The translations under genes were made by a program, and so were the position numbers. The notes beneath the pieces are model-generated. The model searched no databases and was not told the DNA's origin. It saw only the letters and a list, made by a program, of their open reading frames with translations. From contig CABUHI010000035.1 of the NCBI GenBank assembly GCA_902491345.1, forward strand, positions 1 through 13,307: 13,307 bases of DNA, read 5' to 3'. Position 1 is the stretch's first letter, and each line of letters begins with the position of its first letter. Below are positions 1 through 7,180 of this stretch, piece by piece. Source of the stretch: an uncultured Collinsella sp. (lineage in GTDB: Bacteria; Actinomycetota; Coriobacteriia; Coriobacteriales; Coriobacteriaceae).

Positions 1-689
1 TCCCGCGCCTGTACGATGCGAGCACCGGCAGCGTGAGCGTGATGGGCGCCGACGTGCGCACCTGGCCGCTCGACCAGCTGCGCCGTGTGGTCGCGACCGT
101 CCCGCAGCGCGCGTCGCTGGTGAGCGGCACCATCCGCAGCAACCTGACCTGGCGCGACGAGGCTGCGACCGACGAGGATCTCTGGGCGGCGCTCGACATG
201 GCGCAGGCGAGCGAGTTCGTGCGCAACAAGCCGCAGGGGCTCGATACCCCGGTCGAGGCGGGCGGCAAGAACTTCAGCGGTGGCCAACGCCAGCGCCTGA
301 CCATCGCGCGCGCCCTGGTGGGCTCGCCTCAGATATTGATCATGGACGACTCCGCCTCGGCGCTCGACTTTAAGACCGACGCGGCGCTTCGCCATGCCAT
401 CCGCGAGCGCAGCGTGTGTGGCGCTGCTGAGGGCGGGCTGCCGCTGACTACGGTGATCGTAAGCCAGCGCGTTTCGACCGTGCGCGACGCCGACATGATC
501 TGCGTACTCGACCACGGCTCGGTCGCGGGCCTGGGCGCGCACGATGAGCTCTACACGACCTGCCAGCTCTACCGCGAGATTTGCCAGTCGCAGCTTCGCC
601 GCGAGGAGCTCGAGGGCCAGCAGGGGAGCACGACGCCCGCGTCCGCTCCGACCGCCCCCGCATCCGTCTGCGCAAAGGAGGGCTGCTAA
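1..689 (+). CDS. ABC exporter subunit with degenerate ATPase site, C-terminal part (5' end outside window)
   Basis: This is the nucleotide-binding domain of a type I ABC exporter half-transporter. The frame is open from base 3, beginning PRLYDASTGSV, which normally lies just after Walker A, so the membrane domain and Walker A are beyond the left edge and the ATG at 33 is internal. Visible motifs are the signature FSGGQ (273-287), Walker B ILIMD (333-347) and the D-loop SALD. The residue after Walker B is Asp (348-350) instead of the catalytic Glu, and the switch position is Gln (465-467) instead of His, in VSQRVST. Both changes mark the non-catalytic site of heterodimeric exporters such as TM287/288 or BmrCD (established family knowledge). 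The signature itself is canonical. A Ser/Thr/Ala/Pro-rich tail of about 30 residues ends at a TAA that abuts the next ATG, so the two genes are co-transcribed. The substrate cannot be told from the sequence. Confidence 0.93.
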   Translation, partial: PRLYDASTGSVSVMGADVRTWPLDQLRRVVATVPQRASLVSGTIRSNLTWRDEAATDEDLWAALDMAQASEFVRNKPQGLDTPVEAGGKNFSGGQRQRLTIARALVGSPQILIMDDSASALDFKTDAALRHAIRERSVCGAAEGGLPLTTVIVSQRVSTVRDADMICVLDHGSVAGLGAHDELYTTCQLYREICQSQLRREELEGQQGSTTPASAPTAPASVCAKEGC

Positions 690-2549
690 ATGAATCCGTA
701 CACTTCCTCCGGTTCGGTCGCCACGATGACGGCCAACGTGTCCGGCAACGATAACCTCAACGACCTGGGTGACGGTCCGCGCCAGCCCGGCGATCCCGAG
801 CGCTATCCCGTGGGTGCGGTGACCCGCCGCTTGCTGGGCTACGTTCGTCCGCATCGCATTTCGTTTGTTGCGTCGTTTGTGAGCGCCGCCATCTCCGTGA
901 TTCTGCAGCTCTACACGCCCATCCTCATCGGCGAGGGCATCGACCTGATCGTTGCCGCCGGGCAGGTGGACTTTGACGCACTGCTGCCGCTCGTTACCAA
1001 GCTCGCGATTGTCGTCGTAGGTGCTGCGGCCTTCCAGTGGCTACAGGGCTACTGCGTCAACCGCCTGTCCTACGAGACGGTGCGCGACATGCGCGTGGAG
1101 GCGAGCGACAAGCTCAGCCGTATGCCGCTCAGCTTTATCGACAGCCATGCCCACGGCGACCTTATGAGCCGCGTGGTCAACGACGTGGATCAGGTGGGCG
1201 ACGGCCTGCTGCAGGGTTTTACCCAGCTTTTCACCGGCGTTATCACCATCGTGGGCACGCTCGCGTTTATGCTCTCCATTAACCTGACCATGACGCTCGT
1301 GGTGGTGCTCGTCACGCCGCTTTCCATCTTTGCTGCCGGTGCTATTGCCAAGCTCTCCAACAAGAGCTTTACGGCTCAGCAGCGCATTCAAGGGCAGCTC
1401 GGTGGTCATATCGAGGAGTATGTGGGCGAGCAAAAGCTTGTCGACGCCTTTGCCTATGGCCCCAACGCTCAGCAGCGCTTCGATGCCCTCAATGCCGAGC
1501 TCTACACCGCGGGCGAGTGCGCGCAGTTTATGGGTTCGCTCTCCAACCCCGGTACGCGTTTTATCAATAACATCATCTATGCCGTGGTCGCTGTGATCGG
1601 CTGCGTGGGCGTGATCACGGGCGTGCCCGCGGCGCTTACGGTGGGCGGCGTGCAGATCTTCCTGTCCTACGCCAACCAGTACACCAAGCCGTTCAACGAG
1701 GTCACCAACGTCATTACGCAGATCCAGACCGCGTACGTCTCGGCGCGCCGTATGTTTGCGCTGCTCGATGCGCGCGAGCAGGAGCCCGATGCGGAGGATG
1801 CCGTGGAACTTGCCGTCCCGCAGGGCGAGGTGACCTTTGAGCATGTGGACTTTAGCTACGTGCCCGACCGCAAACTGCTGCAGGATATCTGCATCGAGGC
1901 TAAGCCCGGCATACGCTTTGCCCTGGTCGGCCCCACGGGCTGCGGCAAGACGACGCTCATCAACCTGCTGCTGCGCTTTTACGATATCGATGCCGGACGC
2001 ATCATGGTCGATGGCCGGTCTTCGCGTGACTACACGCGCGCAAGCCTTCGCCGTGCCTTTGGCATGGTGCTGCAGGACACTTGGCTGTTCGAGGGCACGG
2101 TGGCGGACAACATCGCTTACGGTTGCCCAGGAGCCACGCGCGAGCAGGTTGTCGAAGCCGCCAAGCGCGCGCACGCGCACAAGTTTATCGTGCAGTTGCC
2201 AGGCGGCTACGATACGGTCATCGGCGAGGACGGCGGCACGTTTAGCCAGGGTCAAAAACAGCTGCTGTGCATCGCGCGCGTCATGCTCACCGACCCGGCT
2301 ATCTTGCTGCTGGACGAGGCGACCTCGAGTATCGATACCCGCACCGAGCTGCAGGTGCAGGCGGCATTCGACGAGCTCATGGCCGGTCGCACAAGCTTTG
2401 TCGTGGCGCACCGCCTGAGCACCGTCCGCAACGCCGACTGCATTCTGGTGATGCGCGACGGGCAGATTATCGAGCGCGGCACGCACGACGAGCTGCTAGC
2501 GGCAGGCGGCTTCTACGCCGAACTCTATCGCAGCCAATTCGCCCAGTGA
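690..2549 (+). CDS. ABC exporter subunit, full-length half-transporter with canonical catalytic residues
   Basis: A 619-residue type I ABC exporter half-transporter that should pair with the upstream subunit in the cytoplasmic membrane. A polar N-terminus of about 45 residues is followed by six predicted membrane helices (about 58-80, 102-122, 179-197, 200-222, 291-312 and 315-330). The ATPase domain has Walker A GPTGCGKT (414-421), Walker B ILLLDE with Asp542 and Glu543, and switch His574 in VVAHRLST. Its signature is FSQGQ (518-522), not LSGGQ. In heterodimeric exporters the degenerate signature of one subunit faces the degenerate Walker site of the other, and that is the pattern here. The start is supported by AAAGGAGG at 674-681, eight bases before ATG, and the gene begins directly after the stop of its partner. 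Multidrug, lipid or peptide export are all possible. No strong terminator follows. Confidence 0.95.
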   Translation: MNPYTSSGSVATMTANVSGNDNLNDLGDGPRQPGDPERYPVGAVTRRLLGYVRPHRISFVASFVSAAISVILQLYTPILIGEGIDLIVAAGQVDFDALLPLVTKLAIVVVGAAAFQWLQGYCVNRLSYETVRDMRVEASDKLSRMPLSFIDSHAHGDLMSRVVNDVDQVGDGLLQGFTQLFTGVITIVGTLAFMLSINLTMTLVVVLVTPLSIFAAGAIAKLSNKSFTAQQRIQGQLGGHIEEYVGEQKLVDAFAYGPNAQQRFDALNAELYTAGECAQFMGSLSNPGTRFINNIIYAVVAVIGCVGVITGVPAALTVGGVQIFLSYANQYTKPFNEVTNVITQIQTAYVSARRMFALLDAREQEPDAEDAVELAVPQGEVTFEHVDFSYVPDRKLLQDICIEAKPGIRFALVGPTGCGKTTLINLLLRFYDIDAGRIMVDGRSSRDYTRASLRRAFGMVLQDTWLFEGTVADNIAYGCPGATREQVVEAAKRAHAHKFIVQLPGGYDTVIGEDGGTFSQGQKQLLCIARVMLTDPAILLLDEATSSIDTRTELQVQAAFDELMAGRTSFVVAHRLSTVRNADCILVMRDGQIIERGTHDELLAAGGFYAELYRSQFAQ

Positions 2550-2577
2550 GCAAGCCCGTGGGGCAAATTAATCAATC

Positions 2578-2640
2578 GACAGACGGTGGTTTACATCTGT
2601 CACGTTAGTACTAAGATATTCATCTAATAAATTGCATTAG
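2578..2640. promoter_or_regulatory. Cluster of short palindromes over the flavodoxin promoter, possible operators
   Basis: Three dyads lie on and around the candidate promoter. GACAGA (2578-2583) and TCTGTC (2596-2601) flank the -35. TTAGTACTAA (2605-2614) is a perfect 10-base palindrome that overlaps the -10. CTAAT (2624-2628) and ATTAG (2636-2640) lie at the likely transcription start. Such placement would suit a repressor or redox regulator, but no regulator gene is adjacent and AT-rich DNA gives short palindromes by chance. Confidence 0.3.
2590..2617 (+). promoter_or_regulatory. Candidate sigma-70-type promoter for the flavodoxin-like gene
   Basis: TTTACA (2590-2595) and TAAGAT (2612-2617) are separated by 16 bases and lie in an AT-rich stretch that contrasts with the GC-rich coding DNA. 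Transcription would start near 2624, leaving a leader of about 47 bases. The match to consensus is fair, not perfect. Confidence 0.5.
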
Positions 2641-2670
2641 TGGCTTTAGTTTTGGGGGAAACGAGGCAAC

Positions 2671-3228
2671 GTGACTATGACGTGCTCTTTGGTGGTTAAC
2701 AGCAAGAGCGGTAATACCAGGATGGTTTCGGGCGCGATCAAGCGCACACTGCAGGCTGCGGGCGTTGAGTTTGTCCATGCCGCGGCGTTGAGCGACGATG
2801 CGGATGCAGATCAGGTTGCGCTCGAGGCGCAGGGCGCCTGCGCGGCCGACACGGTGCTCGTCGGTTTTTGGTGCGACAAGGGCGCGTGCACGCCTTCGGT
2901 CGCGGCGTTGCTCTCCGCTTTGCACGGCAAGCGCGTCTTCCTGTTTGGCACCTGCGGTTTTGGCGCCGACCAGAGCTACTATCAGCAGATTATCGACCGC
3001 GTAACTTCCAATTTGGCTGGGGATGCCGAGCTTGCGGGCTGGGCGATGTGCCAGGGCAAGATGGGCCCCGCGGTCAAGCAGCGCTACGAGGCCATGCTCG
3101 AGCAAGATCCCGACAACGCCCGATTTAAGATGCTGCTCGACAACTGGGTTGCCGCGAAGGACCATCCCACCAAGGAAGATCTGGACAACATGGCTGCAGC
3201 CGCCAAAAAGGCCGTGCTGGGGGAGTAG
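2671..3228 (+). CDS. Flavodoxin-like family protein
   Basis: A 185-residue protein of the flavodoxin superfamily, which binds FMN and carries electrons in the cytoplasm. The N-terminal beta strand and phosphate loop are visible as SLVVNSKSGNTR (S11 to T16 form the FMN phosphate loop). A second conserved block, GFWCDKGACTPS (65-76), and a third, FLFGTCGFGADQSYY (90-104), sit where flavodoxins contact the isoalloxazine ring. The W-x-DKG plus LFGT pattern recalls small flavodoxin-like proteins of gut anaerobes, including the BilS type partnered with bilirubin reductase, but no reductase is beside it and that link is a guess. The C-terminal 70 residues are helical and Lys/Ala-rich. Start is GTG 2671 (ACGAGG at 2661-2666) or ATG 2677, which differ by two residues. 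It has its own promoter region and terminator, so it is probably monocistronic. Confidence 0.82.
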   Translation: MTMTCSLVVNSKSGNTRMVSGAIKRTLQAAGVEFVHAAALSDDADADQVALEAQGACAADTVLVGFWCDKGACTPSVAALLSALHGKRVFLFGTCGFGADQSYYQQIIDRVTSNLAGDAELAGWAMCQGKMGPAVKQRYEAMLEQDPDNARFKMLLDNWVAAKDHPTKEDLDNMAAAAKKAVLGE

Positions 3229-3271
3229 CTTCGCCGTTCGCGGTCCTTCGTGCAAAACAATACAAATGGTG

Positions 3272-3299
3272 AAAGCCTCGAAATCCTCGAGGCTTTTTT
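3272..3299 (+). terminator. Intrinsic terminator of the flavodoxin-like gene
   Basis: A 9-bp stem (AAAGCCTCG 3272-3280 with CGAGGCTTT 3288-3296) closes a 7-base loop and runs into a T tract to 3299. It lies 44 bases after the flavodoxin stop, in the correct orientation. Confidence 0.88.
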
Positions 3300-3322
3300 C
3301 TTGACACTCGTGGGGCGCAACG

Positions 3323-3535
3323 ATGGCAAGCGTCTGGGACGATATTTTCCATCACCCCGATGACGAGGCCGTTCTGGACAACACGCTCGCATATGTTCGC
3401 TGGATGTATTCAGAGTGGGACGGGCTTTCCGGATGGATGGGGTTTCGGAAAGTGCGTCCCAGAATTTGCCTCTGGAGTGGGATGCAGTTTCCCAACGGAG
3501 CCACAAGCGGAAACTGCATCCCATTCCGGACGTGA
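3323..3535 (+). CDS. Doubtful short ORF, possibly a gene remnant overrun by a repeat
   Basis: A 70-codon ORF between the flavodoxin terminator and the palindromic array. Its first 31 or so codons (MASVWDDIFHHPDDEAVLDN and on to about base 3415) have the composition of a real soluble protein. From 3416 to the stop it reads straight through the inverted-repeat array, so the rest cannot be native sequence of a conserved protein. The ribosome binding site is weak (GGGG at 3311-3314). I do not recognise the N-terminal segment. It may be the 5' stub of a gene truncated by the repeat, or a chance frame in GC-rich DNA. Confidence 0.22.
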   Translation: MASVWDDIFHHPDDEAVLDNTLAYVRWMYSEWDGLSGWMGFRKVRPRICLWSGMQFPNGATSGNCIPFRT

Positions 3536-3555
3536 ATTCTGGGACACGGTTTCCG
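3416..3555. repeat. Five-unit array of a 16-base motif in alternating orientation, forming a 110-base palindrome
   Basis: The motif TGGGAYNNNNTTTCCG occurs five times: 3416-3431 (+), 3446-3461 (-), 3478-3493 (+, last base C), 3508-3523 (-) and 3540-3555 (+). Start-to-start steps are 30, 32, 30 and 32 bases, about three helical turns. Units 2 to 5 lie symmetrically about 3500.5, so 3446-3555 folds into one long hairpin. Its outer arms include GTCCCAGAATT (3456-3466) with AATTCTGGGAC (3535-3545). The inner arms are a perfect 15 bp (3478-3492 with 3509-3523), and the loop is 16 bases. Unit 1 lies outside the palindrome and repeats TTTCCGGATG of unit 5 directly. No transposase or clear target duplication is visible. 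It could be a MITE-like or REP-like dispersed element or a protein-binding array. Confidence 0.85.
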
Positions 3556-3560
3556 GATGC

Positions 3561-3584
3561 AAAAAGGCCACATGGTGTGGCCTT
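3561..3584 (-). terminator. Intrinsic terminator reading on the minus strand
   Basis: A 9-bp perfect stem (3564-3572 with 3576-3584, AAGGCCACA and its complement) has a 3-base loop. Read on the minus strand it is followed by TTTTT (complement of AAAAA at 3561-3565). On the plus strand no T tract follows. It would end transcripts coming from the LTA-synthase-like gene about 200 bases upstream on that strand. Confidence 0.75.
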
Positions 3585-3639
3585 CAACTTATATATGTTC
3601 GGCGATACACCCAAGACAAGCCACGCTCCAACAACAGGG

Positions 3640-3770
3640 CGTCTGTCCGGGCGGAGGTATGTAAGGTTCATCGCGAGTTCCGCACGCAAAGGAGGCCACT
3701 TAATGTGGCCTCCGTCTTGCGCAGGACTGTCCGAGCAGGGAACCTTACGTTCCGCGTCGCCGGGCAGACG
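3640..3770. other. 131-base nested hairpin element, unknown class
   Basis: Four nested pairs of arms fold this segment. CGTCTGTCCGG (3640-3650) pairs with 3760-3770 (11 bp, one G-U). CGGA (3652-3655) pairs with TCCG (3751-3754). GTAAGGTTC (3661-3669) pairs with GAACCTTAC (3740-3748). CGCAA (3685-3689) pairs with TTGCG (3717-3721), capped by the 9-bp stem GGAGGCCAC (3691-3699) with 3705-3713. It begins 19 bases after the stop of the minus-strand LTA-synthase-like gene, so it would form the 3' untranslated structure of that mRNA. It could equally be a mobile palindromic element or an independent small RNA. The strand is not determined: no convincing promoter lies beside it and neither side has a good T tract. 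The 55 bases between it and the terminator at 3561-3584 show nothing recognisable. Confidence 0.55.
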
Positions 3771-3789
3771 AACCAGTTAAGACGCGCTG

Positions 3790-6090
3790 CTACTTGATCT
3801 TGGTCGTGCCCGGCGCCAGGTTGGGGTCGGTTTCGTTGGCCTCGGTCTGGAAGTGCTCGGTGTACACGTTCTTGCCGTCGCGGAACATCTCATAGTACTG
3901 CATCTTGGCGTAATCTTCGCGCGCCTTGGTGGCGGCTGCTGCGGCGTCGTCGTCGCCGGTGACGTTGGAGGAGAGCGCCCAGCGCAGACTGGCGTCCTCG
4001 TAGCCCACGGAGTTGATAGCGGGCAGCGACTCGCGCAGCGTCATGTGCGCTTTCTGGTAGTCGGTCAGCGGTGCGCCGATCAGCTGCATAAGCTGCGTGG
4101 ACAGGTAGTTGGTGGACAGGTCGTCGACCTCGCTCGTCTGGTCGCAGCCGGCAACGTCGTAGTTGGCCCAGATGATGTAGTCGGTCTGCCACAGACGTTC
4201 CTGGTGCGTGGCATCGTCCTCGCCGGTAAACCACTTGTCGTTGAACTTGGACGGGAAGAACGGCTGGTGGTCGCCCCAGAACACCACGACTACCTTACGG
4301 TCGAGCTTGCTCAGGGCGTTGAGGAAGTAGCGAAGCGCCTGGTCGGACTGCTCGATGCACGAGACATACTCGTCGACATCGGAGAGCGTGCCGTCCTCGA
4401 CGGTCTTGGCGTCCAGATCGGTCGTGTCGATGTTCAGGTGCATCTGCTTGTCGACCGGCAGCAGGCCCGTGTCGTAGCCCGAGTGGTTCTGCATGGTCAC
4501 GTCGAAGATAAACTGCGGATCGGCGTTCTGGTCGAGCAGCTCAAGAATCTTGTCATAGGTCGCCTGGTCGGTCACCATACCGCGCAGAGTGTCGGCTCCC
4601 TGGAAGTCGTTGATGGACAGGAACCGGTCAAAGCCAAAGTCCTTGTACACGTTCTCGCGGTTCCAGTTGGTGGCGTGGTTGGGGTGCATGGCCGTGGTGG
4701 AATATCCGAGCGACTTGAACTGCTCTGCCAGGTTCCCGGTCGTTTCCATGTTGTAGATGGTGTAGGGGTACACGCCCGAGCCCAGGTTGGCCATGGAGTT
4801 GCCGGTCATAAACTCAAACTCGGTATTGGCGGTACCGCCGCCGTAGGCGCTCACGTAGAGCTTGCCGCGGCTGAGGCAGTTGGACAGGTTCTTAAAGTAC
4901 TGCGGGCCCTCGTAGCCGGCGCGCATGTTCTGGTAGATCGACAGATCCGAGAAGGTCTCGTTCATGATGGCGATGACCGTGGGCTTCTCGCTGTCGAACT
5001 GCTCCTTTGCGGCGGCGCGCTCATCGCTCTTAGCCGCGTCGGATTTGTCATAGGCCTTGGCGTACTTTTTGAGCGTGGCCTTGGCATCGTCGACGGAGTA
5101 GTCGGCGGGTTTGGGCGGCTTGATGGACTGCGCTGCGCTAATGAAAGCGGGCAGGTAGCCCTCGCGCCAGTAGCTCTCGAGCGGGCGCCAGGTGTAGACG
5201 GTGATGCCGAGGGTGTTGTAGTAGTCGATGAGCGTGACGTGTGCGGTCACACCGCCCAGGCACAGCACGGCGACGAGCAGGTTGGTGAGCAGCATGCGCT
5301 TGGCGTTGGCGGCGCCCTTCTGACGGTGCGGTGCCACCAGGCCGGCGTACTCGCACAGCAGCATGGCGATGGCGGTAAAGCCCATGGACAGCACGCAGAA
5401 CAGCGAGATCGAGAAGGTGTAGCCGGTGCCGGCGACCGCGGCGGCGGTGGAGATGGCCGAAAGGTCGCCCGGCTGGATGGGCATGGATTTAAACGTGATG
5501 ACGAAGAACTCGGCAATGCCCAGGACAAAGAGGGCAAAGGCCAGGACCGCGGGAGCTGCGCCGTGGCGCTGGAACAGGAAGAACAAGCCGATCATGAGCA
5601 CGGTGATGATGGCCCACTCGAGCAGGATGCACAGGGGGTAGACCCAGGTAAAGTCGTGGTTGGACGAGACCTCCATGCCCAGCAGCGCAAAGACGCCGGC
5701 GAGCAGCAGGCACAGGACGGCGGCGACGAGTGGTTTGCCCACAAAGGCGCCGCGCAGGCGGGCGAGCTTGCCGGTGGGGGCGGGGGCGTCGGGCTTGGCG
5801 AACGCAAAGACGCGCGGGGCGATGCGATCGCGGGCGATGCTGGCCCAGGCGCATCCGGTGAGGATGGCGTTGGTCAGGATGAGCATCACAAAGGCGAGCG
5901 GCTCGTTTTGGGCGACGAGGCCAATGGCGCCCCAAATAGTCAAAAAGACCTGGAACAGGCCGAAGACGACGCTCCACCCAAGAGCGCTTTTGGCAACGGT
6001 GCCCGACTGAGCGCGAATGGCCTTGGCCTCGCGCAAGACAAGGTAGACGGTCGCCGCAAGACCGACGAGCGAGATGGCGGCAGCGAACAT
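3790..6090 (-). CDS. LTA synthase family membrane sulfatase-fold protein (phosphoglycerol transferase-like)
   Basis: A 766-residue polytopic membrane enzyme with an extracytoplasmic alkaline-phosphatase/sulfatase-fold domain. Residue numbers here count from an upstream GTG at 6105; subtract five for the ATG start. About eight hydrophobic segments fill residues 5-292 (about 5-23, 43-65, 70-90, 126-143, 152-176, 185-205, 228-250 and 273-292). A charged linker (330-372) leads to the catalytic domain. That domain shows metal-ligand Glu383 in IMNETF, the presumed catalytic Thr425 in GGGTANTEFE, His474/His477 in MHPNH, His541 in MQNHSGYD and Asp612-His613 in WGDHQP. In LtaS-type enzymes the Thr attacks phosphatidylglycerol to build glycerol-phosphate polymers; the family also includes MdoB/OpgB-like transferases, so the exact acceptor is open. 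The start is chosen at ATG 6090 because GAGGAG lies seven bases upstream. It is a single-gene unit, divergent from the nitroreductase gene. Confidence 0.9.
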   Translation of the reverse strand: MFAAAISLVGLAATVYLVLREAKAIRAQSGTVAKSALGWSVVFGLFQVFLTIWGAIGLVAQNEPLAFVMLILTNAILTGCAWASIARDRIAPRVFAFAKPDAPAPTGKLARLRGAFVGKPLVAAVLCLLLAGVFALLGMEVSSNHDFTWVYPLCILLEWAIITVLMIGLFFLFQRHGAAPAVLAFALFVLGIAEFFVITFKSMPIQPGDLSAISTAAAVAGTGYTFSISLFCVLSMGFTAIAMLLCEYAGLVAPHRQKGAANAKRMLLTNLLVAVLCLGGVTAHVTLIDYYNTLGITVYTWRPLESYWREGYLPAFISAAQSIKPPKPADYSVDDAKATLKKYAKAYDKSDAAKSDERAAAKEQFDSEKPTVIAIMNETFSDLSIYQNMRAGYEGPQYFKNLSNCLSRGKLYVSAYGGGTANTEFEFMTGNSMANLGSGVYPYTIYNMETTGNLAEQFKSLGYSTTAMHPNHATNWNRENVYKDFGFDRFLSINDFQGADTLRGMVTDQATYDKILELLDQNADPQFIFDVTMQNHSGYDTGLLPVDKQMHLNIDTTDLDAKTVEDGTLSDVDEYVSCIEQSDQALRYFLNALSKLDRKVVVVFWGDHQPFFPSKFNDKWFTGEDDATHQERLWQTDYIIWANYDVAGCDQTSEVDDLSTNYLSTQLMQLIGAPLTDYQKAHMTLRESLPAINSVGYEDASLRWALSSNVTGDDDAAAAATKAREDYAKMQYYEMFRDGKNVYTEHFQTEANETDPNLAPGTTKIK

Positions 6091-6097
6091 GCTGAGA

Positions 6098-6103
6098 CTC
6101 CTC
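6098..6103 (-). promoter_or_regulatory. Ribosome binding site that fixes the start of the LTA-synthase-like gene
   Basis: Read on the minus strand, GAGGAG occupies 6103 down to 6098, seven bases before ATG at 6090. The in-frame GTG at 6105 overlaps this site, so it is unlikely to be the real start. Confidence 0.75.
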
Positions 6104-6303
6104 ACAAACTAAAACGTACGAAAGCGGGGGTTTACCCGATTGTTACCAAGATATGCGCTGCAATTGGTGGCTGCGCACAACAACCAGCCATATTAACGCG
6201 CACGTGCGGCGGTGTGGCGCAATGTAGTGGCGGCCTGCGCGATAATGGACGGGAATTACACGGAAACGTAAAGGCTTCTTAAAGAATTAGCGAGGATAGA
6301 GCT

Positions 6304-7179
6304 ATGGGCGAGCAGGTTTGTATGACGGGCACCGAGTACTGCGGCGGAGCTGTGGGCGTGGACGCGGGCGGCTATCCGGTCGAGACTACGGGCAACGCGG
6401 CGCTGGACATCTTGGAACACCGCTCGTCCACGCGTACCTTCGCGCGTGATGACGACGACCGTCCCGTGGCGGTGACCGACGAGCAGCGGGCGGCGATCTT
6501 GCATGCGGCGAGCCGCGCGCCGTCGGCGGGCGCCATGATGATGTATTCCATCGTGAGCATCCGCGAGCAGGCTACGCTGGACCGCCTCGCCGACCTGTGC
6601 GATCACCAGCCCATGATCGCCAAGGCGCCCTGGGCACTAATATTTGTGGTCGATTATGCCAAGTGGATCGATCTGTTTGAGCACGTGGGCTGCTTTGAGC
6701 CCGAGTTTGTCGAGCGTACGGGCAAGGCGCCCCGCCGCGCGCCGGGTTTGGGCGACTTTGCCATCGCGGCCCAGGACACCGTGATCGCTGCGCAAAACGC
6801 CGTGGTTGCCGCCGAGGCCCTGGGGCTGGGGAGCTGCTACATCGGCGATATCGTCGAGAATGCCGAGGAAGTTGCCGAGCTGCTGGACTTGCCGCCCTAT
6901 ACCATGCCGCTGTCGATGCTCATCATCGGCACGCCCCGTAAGGAGCGTCCGGCCATTGCGCATCCCGTGGTGAACCTGGTGCACGAGGAGCGCTACTGCC
7001 GCGCCGATGCCGCGACCATGGACGCGCAGGCGGCCGAGATGGACGCGATGTTCCGTCCGCATGCCCGCGAGGTGGGGGAGCGCGTCGTGGACATCTATAC
7101 CCGTAAGCACACGAGTCCCTTTATGGCCGAGATGAGCCGCTCCATGGAGTGGTGGTTCAAAAATTGGCTTGGAAAATGA
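6304..7179 (+). CDS. Nitroreductase-family FMN oxidoreductase
   Basis: A 291-residue cytoplasmic flavoprotein of the nitroreductase superfamily, which uses FMN and NAD(P)H to reduce nitro groups, quinones or other electrophiles. The FMN phosphate-binding start is visible as HRSSTRTF (39-46), followed by SRAPSAGAMMMYS (70-82), which matches the flavin-contact segment of the family. Near residue 160 the dimer helix DTVIAAQNAVVAAEALGLGS precedes CYIGDI (178-183) and IIGTPRKERP (207-216). The C-terminal 70 residues extend beyond the ~200-residue core and end in a Trp-rich segment. Start ATG 6304 has GAGGA (6292-6296) seven bases upstream. The 213-base gap shared with the divergent membrane gene carries a GATAAT box (6241-6246) without a matching -35, and a TGGCTG/CAGCCA dyad (6168-6173, 6185-6190). 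The natural substrate is unknown. Confidence 0.87.
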   Translation: MGEQVCMTGTEYCGGAVGVDAGGYPVETTGNAALDILEHRSSTRTFARDDDDRPVAVTDEQRAAILHAASRAPSAGAMMMYSIVSIREQATLDRLADLCDHQPMIAKAPWALIFVVDYAKWIDLFEHVGCFEPEFVERTGKAPRRAPGLGDFAIAAQDTVIAAQNAVVAAEALGLGSCYIGDIVENAEEVAELLDLPPYTMPLSMLIIGTPRKERPAIAHPVVNLVHEERYCRADAATMDAQAAEMDAMFRPHAREVGERVVDIYTRKHTSPFMAEMSRSMEWWFKNWLGK

Positions 7180-7180
7180 C

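Noticed and set aside
1041..2486. 481-codon minus-strand frame opposite the second ABC subunit
   Set aside because: Shadow of a well-supported gene, with no motifs and no ribosome binding site support.
3301..3330. A TTGACA box as a promoter for the short ORF at 3323
   Set aside because: It overlaps the end of the flavodoxin terminator, and no -10-like hexamer lies 16-18 bases downstream.
3416..3555. A CRISPR array
   Set aside because: The units alternate in orientation, are only 16 bases, and have 14-16-base gaps that are themselves partly complementary; no cas genes are present.
3853..6282. 809-codon open frame on the plus strand opposite the LTA-synthase-like gene
   Set aside because: It lies antisense to a gene with clear catalytic motifs; its translation is Gly/Val/His-rich with no recognisable domain, a normal result of third-position GC bias.
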